A stretch of DNA of 64,000 nt from a virus: IMG/VR virus record IMGVR_UViG_3300009104_001210, positions 62,001 through 126,000 of that record; one strand, written 5' to 3'. The position numbers and the translations under genes are program-made. Each line of letters starts with the position of its first letter. Positions within the stretch are counted from its first letter, which is position 1. Below the pieces are notes generated by a model. That model was given only the letters and a program-made list of their open reading frames with translations. It ran no database searches and had not been told where the DNA came from. Positions 51,646-59,640 of this stretch are shown one piece after another.

Positions 51646-52397
51646 TGGAAAATACTGTAGATAAATCAAAAGTTTATCTACAAGAGATAGACAAAAAGAC
51701 TGCGAAGGAAATGATTGTAAAACATCATTATTCGCATAGAGGTTCTTCTTGTAGATACGCTATAGGAATATATTATAAGTCAGATAATCCTCATCCTTTT
51801 TTTAAGGATACGAGTGAGGAAAAACTCATTGGGTGTATGACTTATGGTTATCCTGTAGGAAGAACTGTATTGGGATCTATGTTTAATGAAAACGTTAAAT
51901 TAGAAACTAATAATATTTTGGAATTGACAAGATTATTTATACATGATGGTTATGGTAAAAATATTGAATCATATTGTATTTCTCAATCATTTAAATGGTT
52001 GAAAAAACATGATGAAAATGTTAAAACATTAATAAGTTATGCAGATCCTGATGTATTACATTTAGGTGGTATTTATAAAGCTACTAATTGGTTGTATCAG
52101 GGTGCAGGATTAAATTTAATGCCAAATTATTCAATATCTTTAACAAAGGATCCATATGAATGGATACATAGTAGAACTGTTTCATCAAGATTTGGTAGTC
52201 ATAATATAATAAAGTTAAAAGAAGCAATTGGACATACGTTTTGGAGAAGAAGAGAACCTGAAAAACATAGGTACATTTACTTTTTGGGTAGTAAAAAAGA
52301 GAATAAAAAGTTTATGAAGAATTTGAAGTATGAAACTAAACCGTATCCTACAAATGCAGAAGAGTATTTACCGCCAATAGAAGAACATAAAGTATGA
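51645..52397 (+). CDS. Mom-like DNA modification protein (GNAT-type) 1
   Basis: 250 residues. The pattern I-V-K-H-H-Y-S-H-R (about 24-32), I-G-C-M-T-Y-G-Y-P-V-G-R (about 62-73), I-L-E-L-T-R-L-F-I (about 90-98), I-S-Y-A-D-P (about 128-133) and G-I-Y-K-A-T-N-W (about 140-147) is that of Mu Mom relatives, which modify adenine in phage DNA (methylcarbamoylation) to resist restriction. It starts inside the gp45 stop. A second related gene lies at 55667. Substrate here is unknown. Confidence 0.7.
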   Translation: MENTVDKSKVYLQEIDKKTAKEMIVKHHYSHRGSSCRYAIGIYYKSDNPHPFFKDTSEEKLIGCMTYGYPVGRTVLGSMFNENVKLETNNILELTRLFIHDGYGKNIESYCISQSFKWLKKHDENVKTLISYADPDVLHLGGIYKATNWLYQGAGLNLMPNYSISLTKDPYEWIHSRTVSSRFGSHNIIKLKEAIGHTFWRRREPEKHRYIYFLGSKKENKKFMKNLKYETKPYPTNAEEYLPPIEEHKV

Positions 52398-53119
52398 ACT
52401 TAGATAAAAAACAATTATCTGACAATGGTTATCTATTTTTTGAATTAGATGATAATGATAAAGAGATATTAAAATCTTTGAGAGACGAATATTTAAATTA
52501 TGGTAATATAATATGTGCGACTTTTAAATATCTTCATAATGATTTAAATTTTAGTTTAAATATAACACCTGGAGTAACTAGCTATGCTAATTTTTCTTCA
52601 CTATTTGATGATATAGTAGAATGGCGTAGAGTTCAAGATGAAATTGATTCTATTACAAATATGAATTCATATTTATACGATGCGAGATGTGAAGTTGGTG
52701 GAGATTTTACAAGTTTACACTCACTATTAGAAAATATTTATAACACAAGTTATTCTACTGAAGAAAAAATAATAACAACAGCAGATGGATCTTGTAGTCA
52801 AAATTTAAAATTTGATATTAATGGTAGAATAATGATTGCTAAAATGTTATTATCTACCCATCGTGATGGATCATATGTTGAGGAAAATATAGCTTCTTAT
52901 AAAAGACCATGTACTATGTTGATTTATACAAATGAAGATTGGAAACCTGGTGATGGTGGTGAATTAGTAGTAGAAGGTGAAGTTTTAGAACCAACTTTAG
53001 GTAATGCAGCTATATTAGATTTTACACAAGGTAATGATGTTGAACATGGTGTTAATCCAGTTTTAACAGATTTTGTAAGAAAAAGTTTTACAATATTTGT
53101 TGATAAGAAAGAGTTTTAA
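52394..53119 (+). CDS. 2-oxoglutarate/Fe(II)-dependent oxygenase
   Basis: 241 residues with the prolyl-4-hydroxylase-type pattern: S-T-H-R-D (H156, D158 of the HxD), V-E-H-G-V-N-P-V (about 216-223, the distal iron-binding His) and R-K-S-F (about 229-232, 2-OG-binding Arg). It hydroxylates a protein or possibly a nucleobase; the substrate is not evident. It overlaps the Mom-like gene by 4 nt (ATGA), so joint function in DNA or virion modification is possible. Confidence 0.72.
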   Translation: MNLDKKQLSDNGYLFFELDDNDKEILKSLRDEYLNYGNIICATFKYLHNDLNFSLNITPGVTSYANFSSLFDDIVEWRRVQDEIDSITNMNSYLYDARCEVGGDFTSLHSLLENIYNTSYSTEEKIITTADGSCSQNLKFDINGRIMIAKMLLSTHRDGSYVEENIASYKRPCTMLIYTNEDWKPGDGGELVVEGEVLEPTLGNAAILDFTQGNDVEHGVNPVLTDFVRKSFTIFVDKKEF

Positions 53120-53122
53120 AAT

Positions 53123-53464
53123 ATGAATAAATTATTAGCAGCTATGATATTGTCTGTATTGGGGCATATAATAGCATTTTTTCACATGAATGCACAGTTT
53201 AAATGGGAATGGGCTAAATCTCAATGGTGGGTAATATTAGTAGGGCTTCCAATAAGTTATCTATTTTATTATTCAACAAGATATTCATTTGAATATTTTG
53301 GATATTATTGGAACATAAGATTGATTGGTTTTGGTATGGGAACATTTATATTTGGTTTAATGACGTGGGGAATATTAGGAGAAGCACCAAATGCGAAAGT
53401 TATGGTAAGTTTAGCTTTAGCATTAATAATAATTTTAATACAAATGACTAATGTGGTGAAATGA
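53123..53464 (+). CDS. Four-helix membrane protein (DMT-like)
   Basis: 113 residues with four predicted transmembrane helices (about 3-20, 33-50, 65-83 and 90-110) and a W-W-V-I-L-V-G-L-P-I-S-Y-L-F segment common to small membrane proteins in marine bacteria and phages. No signal peptide cleavage site. It overlaps the next gene (ATGA). An auxiliary membrane function is inferred; not a typical holin pattern. Confidence 0.6.
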   Translation: MNKLLAAMILSVLGHIIAFFHMNAQFKWEWAKSQWWVILVGLPISYLFYYSTRYSFEYFGYYWNIRLIGFGMGTFIFGLMTWGILGEAPNAKVMVSLALALIIILIQMTNVVK

Positions 53465-54033
53465 AAGTTAAAACAAGAATAGGTATAGATATAGATGGAG
53501 TGCTTAGAGATTTTTCTTGGCAATTACATAACTATATGTCCGTTAATTACCCCGAATCAATTATAAAAGATGCTATAGATGATTGGGATTATCAGAATTG
53601 TTTTAAAGGTTGGGATAAAAAATCTTTACAAGAATTATATTGGGATAAGTATCCAGAATTGTTTTTTAGAGATTCACCACCTATATATGGTGCTATAGAA
53701 CAAATGCATGCTTTATTTGAGTGGGGTAGTGGAAAAGGTTATAAATTTGTTTGTATATCTTCTCAGAGAACACCAGGAACTTATGCTTCTTTAGAGTGGT
53801 TGGGAAAACACGCATTAAGTTTTAGAGAAGTATATTTTGTTAGTGGTAGTGATAAGTGGAAAATAGATGTTGATTGGTTAGTAGATGATTCACCATCCAA
53901 TTATCAGGCTTGGTTAAAGGGTAGAGGTGATGATTACGGATATATTTTAATGGATGCACTATATAATCAACACATTAAACCTACTAATAGGGTAAAAGAA
54001 TTAAAAGAGATAAAGGAAATAATAGAATGGTAA
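53461..54033 (+). CDS. HAD-superfamily 5'-nucleotidase-like hydrolase
   Basis: 190 residues. D-I-D-G-V-L-R-D-F (about 9-17) is the nucleophile motif of 5'(3')-deoxyribonucleotidase-type HAD enzymes, I-S-S-Q-R-T (about 99-104) is motif II, and W-L-V-D-D-S-P (about 139-145) is motif IV. It probably dephosphorylates nucleotides and could balance dNTP pools with the RNR. Between the membrane protein and gp44, overlapping both. Confidence 0.65.
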   Translation: MKVKTRIGIDIDGVLRDFSWQLHNYMSVNYPESIIKDAIDDWDYQNCFKGWDKKSLQELYWDKYPELFFRDSPPIYGAIEQMHALFEWGSGKGYKFVCISSQRTPGTYASLEWLGKHALSFREVYFVSGSDKWKIDVDWLVDDSPSNYQAWLKGRGDDYGYILMDALYNQHIKPTNRVKELKEIKEIIEW

Positions 54034-54944
54034 ATCATAGTTTATGGGTAGAACAGTATAGACCAACTGAATTAGAAAACTATGTTGGTAATACACATTT
54101 AAAATCTAAGGTAGAAGCTTATCTTACAAATAGTGATATTCCTCATTTATTATTATATGGAAGAGCAGGTACAGGTAAAACAACACTTGCTAAACTGATT
54201 GTTAAGAATATTAAATGTGATTATCTATACATTAATGCTAGTGATGAGAATAATGTAGAAACTGTAAGAACAAAAGTAAAACAGTTCGCATCTACGATTG
54301 GTTTTACAGATATGAAGGTAATTATCTTAGATGAATGTGATTACATTACACCTAACGCACAAGCCGCTTTGCGTAACCTTATGGAGACTTTTAGTAAGTA
54401 CTGTAGGTTTATTCTAACCTGTAACTATGCAGAGAGAATCATTAATCCGATACAAAGTCGTTGTCAAATTTTTGAAATTATACCACCATCTAAGACAGAA
54501 GTAGCTCAAAGATTGAATCAGATTTTAAAAGAGGAAGGTGTTAAACACGAGTTAGAAGATTTAAAAATATTGATTGATTCTAATTATCCTGATATTCGTA
54601 GAACAATTAACGCAGCTCAAAGAAATGTGGTTGATTTACAATTAAAATTAGATGTAGAGAGTATTACTCAAAATGATTATAAGTTAAAAGTGTTAGATAT
54701 TTTAGAGAATCAAGATAAGAAAAACGCATTTAAAAATATAAGACAGTTATTAGCAGATAATGCTATTAGAGACTTTTCAGATTGTTTTCGTTTGTTATAT
54801 GATAATGTAGATTCTTATGGTAAAGGTCATATAGCAGAAATAATATTAATATTAGCGAGATATGAACTATCAGATAGCCAGGTAGTTGATAAAGAAATAA
54901 ACTTTATGGCTATGTTAATTGAAGTATTGGGAGTTATAAAATGA
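54027..54944 (+). CDS. gp44: Clamp loader ATPase subunit (gp44-like)
   Basis: 305 residues (T4 gp44 319). AAA+ motifs: W-V-E-Q-Y-R-P (7-13), Walker A G-R-A-G-T-G-K-T (45-52), Walker B I-I-L-D-E-C-D (99-105), sensor 1 L-T-C-N-Y (about 129-133) and the S-R-C arginine-finger motif (about 143-145). It loads gp45 onto primed DNA with gp62. Overlaps the nucleotidase by 7 nt and the zinc protein by 4 nt. Confidence 0.95.
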   Translation: MVNHSLWVEQYRPTELENYVGNTHLKSKVEAYLTNSDIPHLLLYGRAGTGKTTLAKLIVKNIKCDYLYINASDENNVETVRTKVKQFASTIGFTDMKVIILDECDYITPNAQAALRNLMETFSKYCRFILTCNYAERIINPIQSRCQIFEIIPPSKTEVAQRLNQILKEEGVKHELEDLKILIDSNYPDIRRTINAAQRNVVDLQLKLDVESITQNDYKLKVLDILENQDKKNAFKNIRQLLADNAIRDFSDCFRLLYDNVDSYGKGHIAEIILILARYELSDSQVVDKEINFMAMLIEVLGVIK

Positions 54945-55195
54945 GTACAAAACCAATGAAACCACTAAAGAAACCAGCACAAAAGGTTGATTTATCACAA
55001 GCAGATACTATGAAATGTGAGAAATGTTCTAATTATCTTTTTATCACATCATATGTATTAAAAAGAATATCTGCTTTAATATCACCCACAGGGCAAGAAG
55101 GTATAGTTCCAATTCAAGTTTATAGTTGTGGTAATTGTGGCCATGTACCTGCTAAGTTAATGGAAGGTAGTGGAGTTGAAGAAGAACTTAGTTAA
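54941..55195 (+). CDS. Zinc-ribbon protein between clamp-loader genes
   Basis: 84 residues with two C-x2-C pairs, C-E-K-C (26-29) and C-G-N-C (64-67), making a zinc ribbon after a Pro/Lys-rich start. It lies between the two clamp loader genes and overlaps both (4 nt and 26 nt). A replisome or transcription accessory is plausible; the family has no known function to me. Confidence 0.6.
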   Translation: MSTKPMKPLKKPAQKVDLSQADTMKCEKCSNYLFITSYVLKRISALISPTGQEGIVPIQVYSCGNCGHVPAKLMEGSGVEEELS

Positions 55196-55670
55196 GAGAA
55201 AAGGATTATTCGATCATATTAAGCACATAACATCTGTACAAAGTTCCAATTATTGGGATACTATTACAGATGAAGATAAGAAAACGTGGTCGAATTATAT
55301 GGTTCATAGATTTTTATCTATGAGAACAGATTTTTTAGATGTGGTGAACGAGATACAGATGTATAATTTATCACCAGAAATAATATATAAATTTTATTCT
55401 GATATTATTCCAAAGGGAAAATATTGGTTAAAATATATTAAAGGGAGAAAACAAATGGATTATCCAAGATGGTTGTTAGATGTTGTGGCAAAAGAGTTAG
55501 AGGTAAGTTTAAGAGAAGCTGTAGATGCAGTTGATATGTATATGTTAACTGAAGGTGGTCAAGTAGAACTTACTGAGTTGTTACAATCATATGGTGTAGA
55601 TCGCAAGAAGTTAAAAGAAGTGGGCTTGCAATCTGATACTTGGTTAAGTGAAATCAAAGAAGACGAATGA
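55170..55670 (+). CDS. gp62: Clamp loader small subunit (gp62-like)
   Basis: 166 residues (T4 gp62 187). The pattern Y-M-V-H-R-F-L-S-M (about 43-51), I-Y-K-F-Y-S-D-I-I-P-K-G-K-Y (about 72-85) fits gp62, whose family has (N/K)-x-F/Y and P-x-G-K-R-Y. GTG start inside the zinc gene, with GGAAGG upstream; a TTG two codons on is an alternative. It overlaps the second Mom-like gene by 4 nt. Confidence 0.8.
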   Translation: MELKKNLVKRKGLFDHIKHITSVQSSNYWDTITDEDKKTWSNYMVHRFLSMRTDFLDVVNEIQMYNLSPEIIYKFYSDIIPKGKYWLKYIKGRKQMDYPRWLLDVVAKELEVSLREAVDAVDMYMLTEGGQVELTELLQSYGVDRKKLKEVGLQSDTWLSEIKEDE

Positions 55671-56305
55671 GTTTAGACGGTTATACCGTAGATCAAGTAC
55701 CTAGAAAATCCATTCAATCCTTTATAGAAAAGTATCATTATAGTCATAGTTGTAATGGTATACAAGGTTTAGAATGTTTTGCTTTGTTTAGACCAGGTAA
55801 ATTTAATATACCTGAAATGGTAGGTGCTATGATGTATGCTATACCATCAATGCCAAATACGGCTAAGAAGTATAATCCTATAAATCCCGATAGATGTGTA
55901 GAATTGAGAAGATTAGTTAACGTAGATGAGGCTCCCCCGAATAGTGAAAGTTTTTTTGTAGGAAAAACTATTAAATGGTTAAGACAAAATACAAATTATG
56001 AAGTTATAGTTTCCTTTGCAGATTTACACTATGGACATTCAGGAGTTATTTATAGAGCTAGTAATTTTGAATATGTCGGACAAACATCTCCAGGTAGAGT
56101 TTTAATGGTAGATGGTAAGGAATATCATAGTAGGTCTTTAAGTCAACCGATTAAACCATACAGTAGAGAAATTAGACGTAGGTGGGAAGCTAAAGATCCT
56201 AATATATTTTTTGTAAACAGAAAGTGTAAAAATATTTATGTTTATTATTTGAACAAAGGTATTAAGAAGAAGATAAAAAGAATAGAAGCTAATGAAAAGA
56301 ATTAG
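55667..56305 (+). CDS. Mom-like DNA modification protein (GNAT-type) 2
   Basis: 212 residues, shorter relative of the gene at 51645: I-E-K-Y-H-Y-S-H-S (about 19-27), M-V-G-A-M-M-Y-A (about 51-58), C-V-E-L-R-R-L-V-N (about 81-89), S-E-S-F-F-V-G-K-T-I-K-W-L (about 98-110), V-S-F-A-D-L-H-Y-G-H-S-G-V-I-Y-R-A-S-N-F (about 120-139). The two share spacing and motif order but diverge widely, so they may act on different substrates or as partners. The C-terminus is very basic. Overlaps gp62 by 4 nt and the nuclease by 14 nt. Confidence 0.7.
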   Translation: MSLDGYTVDQVPRKSIQSFIEKYHYSHSCNGIQGLECFALFRPGKFNIPEMVGAMMYAIPSMPNTAKKYNPINPDRCVELRRLVNVDEAPPNSESFFVGKTIKWLRQNTNYEVIVSFADLHYGHSGVIYRASNFEYVGQTSPGRVLMVDGKEYHSRSLSQPIKPYSREIRRRWEAKDPNIFFVNRKCKNIYVYYLNKGIKKKIKRIEANEKN

Positions 56306-57155
56306 TTATAGTCAATACAGCCAATGGGCTGTGTGTCCTCATAAATGGAAATTAAATTATATAGATGAATTGAGGACATTTAAGGGTAATATACATACGT
56401 TGTTTGGTTCTGCTATGCATGATGTATTACAGACTTATTTAACTATAATGTATAATGATACAATTAAGAAAGCTGATTCATTACCATTAGCAGATATGTT
56501 ACTACATCGAATGAAACATTACTACAAAGAAATAGTAAAAGATTTACATGGTGAGGAAATATCAAGTCAAGAAGAAATGCAAGAATTTTATGTACATGGT
56601 ATGGCTATAATAGAATGGTTTGTTAAGAAAAGAGGAATGTATTTTAATAAAAAAGGATATGAGTTAATAGGCATTGAAGTTCCTATTGAATATAAATTAC
56701 CGAATGATATTGAGTTTGTTGGATATATAGATGTTCTTTTATACGATACTGTAAGAGATAAGTATAAAATCATAGATATCAAGACTTCCACAATGGGTTG
56801 GAATAAGTGGGCTAAAGCAGATAAGACTAAGACAGATCAATTATTATTATATAAACAGTTCTATGGTGCTCAACATGATATACCATTGGATAAGATTGAG
56901 ATAGAGTATTTTATTGTAAAACGTAAACTATATGAGAAAGTAGATTTCCCTCAACGTAGAGTACAAACTTTTGTACCTGCAAATGGAACACCAAGTCTTA
57001 ATAAAGTTACACGTAATGTTAAATCTTTTATTGATGAATGTTTTATTGGTGGAGAATACAACCAATCACATATTTATAGAAAAGAAGCATCAAAGAAAAA
57101 TTGTAGATTCTGTGAGTTTAATCAAACTGAATATTGTGATGCAGGAGTCAAATAA
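56292..57155 (+). CDS. PD-(D/E)XK nuclease, Cas4/RecB-like with Fe-S cysteines
   Basis: 287 residues. S-Y-S-Q-Y-S-Q-W-A-V-C-P-H-K-W (about 5-19) starts a RecB-family fold. G-S-A-M-H-D-V (about 39-45), F-V-G-Y-I-D-V (about 139-145) and I-I-D-I-K-T-S (about 157-163) are the active-site elements (GxxxH, GxxD, DxK). Four cysteines (C15 and a C-terminal C-x2-C-x8-C) would hold a 4Fe-4S cluster, as in Cas4. No cas neighbours, so it is a recombination or DNA-processing nuclease rather than CRISPR adaptation. Confidence 0.8.
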   Translation: MKRISYSQYSQWAVCPHKWKLNYIDELRTFKGNIHTLFGSAMHDVLQTYLTIMYNDTIKKADSLPLADMLLHRMKHYYKEIVKDLHGEEISSQEEMQEFYVHGMAIIEWFVKKRGMYFNKKGYELIGIEVPIEYKLPNDIEFVGYIDVLLYDTVRDKYKIIDIKTSTMGWNKWAKADKTKTDQLLLYKQFYGAQHDIPLDKIEIEYFIVKRKLYEKVDFPQRRVQTFVPANGTPSLNKVTRNVKSFIDECFIGGEYNQSHIYRKEASKKNCRFCEFNQTEYCDAGVK

Positions 57156-57157
57156 AT

Positions 57158-57613
57158 ATGTACAATAGATATAATGTAGGTTTAAGATTACCATTACATT
57201 CTTTTATAGGAGCTGATTGTGAATCAGAAATAATTGCAAAAATAGAAGATTCTTATACAAAAATACCAGTGAATTGGGAATTACATATGTGGTTTGATGA
57301 TAATCAAGTAACATACAAAGAAGTATCAGAATTTACAAAGAAACACGAAGATAGTTTTAAATACAGAACATTTATAAAAGCAAAAGATGCTTGTCAAAAT
57401 CCAAATTATTATGTTCAGTTTGAGGTAGAAGATATAAATAATCCTATGATAGATAAGTCAAATCAATGTACATCAAATCACAGATTTAAATATAGTATAC
57501 TATCAGGTGGACAAATAATAAAGGGATTAGATAAGTTTATTGAAATAAGTAATTTTATTCTCACAGTAAATGAAAGGACTAGTTATAAACCAAGAAAGAA
57601 ATATGAACGTTAA
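57158..57613 (+). CDS. Hypothetical protein
   Basis: 151 residues, acidic and aromatic-rich, no membrane segment. GGAG 12 nt upstream of the start, 2 nt after the nuclease. Family not recognised. The end overlaps the SLOG gene by 11 nt. Confidence 0.5.
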   Translation: MYNRYNVGLRLPLHSFIGADCESEIIAKIEDSYTKIPVNWELHMWFDDNQVTYKEVSEFTKKHEDSFKYRTFIKAKDACQNPNYYVQFEVEDINNPMIDKSNQCTSNHRFKYSILSGGQIIKGLDKFIEISNFILTVNERTSYKPRKKYER

Positions 57614-58010
57614 AATAGCAATTGTTGGATCAAGGGATTATACAAATAAATCAAAGATTAAAGATTTTATTTATAAATTAAAAGAGGAACATGGAAAATT
57701 AATAGAAATAGTTAGTGGTGGAGCAAAATATGGTGCGGATAAGTATGCAAGGAAATATGCATTGGAATTTAATATGAAATATACAGAGTTTCCACCATAT
57801 CACGAACCACATAACATATATTGCGTAGAAAATAGATTTAAGTATGATAAAAAGTATAATGTTAAACATTATTTTATAAGAAATGAGGAAATTGTAAAGT
57901 ATTCTGATGCAGTTATTGCATTTATTACTGATGGGGAAATGTCTTCAGGAACAAATAATACTATAGGTCATGCTAAAAGACATAAGAAAAAATATATACT
58001 AATTTCTTAG
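57603..58010 (+). CDS. SLOG-fold nucleotide-binding protein (YspA/DprA-like)
   Basis: 135 residues from ATG 57603; a longer open frame reaches an ATG at 57570, but its extra residues are unlike the fold. I-A-I-V-G-S-R-D-Y (about 5-13), V-S-G-G-A-K-Y-G-A-D-K-Y-A (about 38-50) and S-S-G-T-N-N-T-I (about 113-120) are the Rossmann-like SLOG elements that bind nucleotide or lysine-decarboxylase-type ligands. Phage members may sense or process nucleotides. It overlaps the preceding gene. Confidence 0.62.
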   Translation: MNVKIAIVGSRDYTNKSKIKDFIYKLKEEHGKLIEIVSGGAKYGADKYARKYALEFNMKYTEFPPYHEPHNIYCVENRFKYDKKYNVKHYFIRNEEIVKYSDAVIAFITDGEMSSGTNNTIGHAKRHKKKYILIS

Positions 58011-58018
58011 TATATTCA

Positions 58019-58026
58019 TATTTATA
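58019..58026 (+). promoter_or_regulatory. TATTTATA box before glycan cluster
   Basis: TATTTATA followed by TATATACATG, 26 nt before the start at 58053. It separates the replication operon from the glycosyltransferase operon and suggests late expression of the latter. Confidence 0.45.
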
Positions 58027-58052
58027 TATATACATGAATGGAGTTACTACAT

Positions 58053-58244
58053 ATGGAAAGTAAATTAACGTCGGTTAAAGTTCTTACCGATTTATATAAA
58101 AAATTCAAAACTAAGAGCATAGAGGATGAGTTTACACTTCAAAAATTGGTAAATCGCTCAATGGACTTATATTGTCATGATATGAGTTTTGAAAAAGTTA
58201 TCAATGAATATTCAAACTTAATACAAAGCGGCAGTAGATACTAA
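58053..58244 (+). CDS. Ribbon-helix-helix-like small protein
   Basis: 63 residues from ATG 58053 with GGAG nine bases upstream; an ATG at 58038 overlaps that site and is less likely. T-S-V-K-V-L-T-D-L-Y-K-K-F-K (about 6-19) is a beta-strand/helix start of RHH proteins, followed by L-Q-K-L-V-N-R-S-M-D-L-Y. Such proteins bind DNA as dimers. It may regulate the downstream glycan operon, which its stop overlaps. Confidence 0.55.
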   Translation: MESKLTSVKVLTDLYKKFKTKSIEDEFTLQKLVNRSMDLYCHDMSFEKVINEYSNLIQSGSRY

Positions 58245-59632
58245 TGCCAAAGAAGAAAATCCTCTTACTGTCAGATGACCTACGAATGTCTAGCGGGGTT
58301 GGAACAATGTCAAGAGAATTTGTCATGGGAACTATACATCATTACGATTGGGTACAGTTAGGTGGTGCTATAAAACATCCTGAAGAGGGCAAAGTTGTAG
58401 ACATGAATGAATCTGTTAGAGAAGAAACAGGTGTTGAAGATGCTAATCTTAAAATATTTCCTATCAATGGGTATGGTAATGAAGAGTTAATAAGACAATT
58501 AATGTTTCACGAACGACCCGATGCCATTTTGCATTATACCGATCCAAGATTTTGGCAGTGGTTATATCAAATGGAACATGAAATTAGACAAAATATACCT
58601 ATTTTTTATTATAATATATGGGATGATTTACCTTATCCATTTTATAATGAAAACTATTATGAATCTTGTGATTTGATTATGAACATATCTAGACAGACAG
58701 ATAATATTGTTAGGAATGTTTGTAGGAATAAACCAAGAACTGATTGGGATTGTACTTATGTTCCTCATGGTATAAATGAGAAATGGTTTCATCCTATAGA
58801 TAAAAGTCATGAAGACTATTCAAATTTACAAAAGTTTAGAAATCATATTTTTAATAATAAAGATTATAAATTTGTAGTTTTTTGGAACAACAGAAATATT
58901 CGTAGAAAATTGCCTGGTGATGTTGTTATGGCATTCAAGACATTATGTGAAATGGTAGGTGAAGAAAATCATAAACATTGTGCATTAATTATGCACACAT
59001 CACCTATAGATGATAATGGTACAGATTTACCTAAACTTATAGATCATTTATTACCTGCCAGTATAGGAGATAATATATATTTTTCACATGATAAGTTAGA
59101 TAATAAACAAATGAATTTTATGGTTAATGTAGCAGATGTAACAATTAATATAGCATCTAATGAGGGATTTGGATTAGGTACTTGCGAATCATTGATGGCA
59201 GGAACACCAATTGTTGTGAATGTTACAGGTGGATTACAAGATCAATGTGGGTTTAAAAAGGAAGATGGTTCGTATCTTACTGTAGACGATTATACAGATG
59301 AATTTCAATCAAATCATACAGGTCGTTATAAAGATCATGGTGAATGGGTAAAACCTATATGGCCCGCTTGTCGTTCACTACAAGGTTCACCACCTACACC
59401 ATATATTTTTGATGATAGACCAAAATTTGAAGAAGCAGGAGAAGCTTTGAAATATTGGTATGATATGACACCTGAGAAGAGAAAAGAATGTGGTTTAAAA
59501 GGTATGGAATATGTTAAACGTGAGGATATTGGTATGACGGCTGAACATATGAGTAACAGATTTATAAAAGATATGGATACTGCATTTGATAAATGGGAAC
59601 GACGTAAACGATACGCCATGTATAAGGTATAG
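58244..59632 (+). CDS. GT-B glycosyltransferase 1
   Basis: 462 residues. N-terminal L-L-L-S-D-D-L-R-M-S-S-G-V-G-T-M-S-R (about 6-23) resembles the donor/acceptor loop of GT4-type enzymes; I-A-S-N-E-G-F-G-L-G-T-C-E-S-L-M-A-G-T-P (about 303-322) is the E-x7-E nucleotide-sugar motif. It transfers a sugar from a nucleotide donor; acceptor may be DNA, glycan or virion protein. First large gene of a cluster that includes a second GT-B and a GT-A enzyme. Confidence 0.85.
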   Translation: MPKKKILLLSDDLRMSSGVGTMSREFVMGTIHHYDWVQLGGAIKHPEEGKVVDMNESVREETGVEDANLKIFPINGYGNEELIRQLMFHERPDAILHYTDPRFWQWLYQMEHEIRQNIPIFYYNIWDDLPYPFYNENYYESCDLIMNISRQTDNIVRNVCRNKPRTDWDCTYVPHGINEKWFHPIDKSHEDYSNLQKFRNHIFNNKDYKFVVFWNNRNIRRKLPGDVVMAFKTLCEMVGEENHKHCALIMHTSPIDDNGTDLPKLIDHLLPASIGDNIYFSHDKLDNKQMNFMVNVADVTINIASNEGFGLGTCESLMAGTPIVVNVTGGLQDQCGFKKEDGSYLTVDDYTDEFQSNHTGRYKDHGEWVKPIWPACRSLQGSPPTPYIFDDRPKFEEAGEALKYWYDMTPEKRKECGLKGMEYVKREDIGMTAEHMSNRFIKDMDTAFDKWERRKRYAMYKV

Positions 59633-59640
59633 GAGTTAGA

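Noticed and set aside
53123-53464. Holin for lysis
   Set aside because: Four helices of DMT-like type, no endolysin neighbour and placement within replication genes make a holin role unlikely.
56971-57168. Forward frame inside the end of the Cas4-like nuclease
   Set aside because: Fully overlaps the cysteine-rich C-terminus of a well-supported gene and has no ribosome site.
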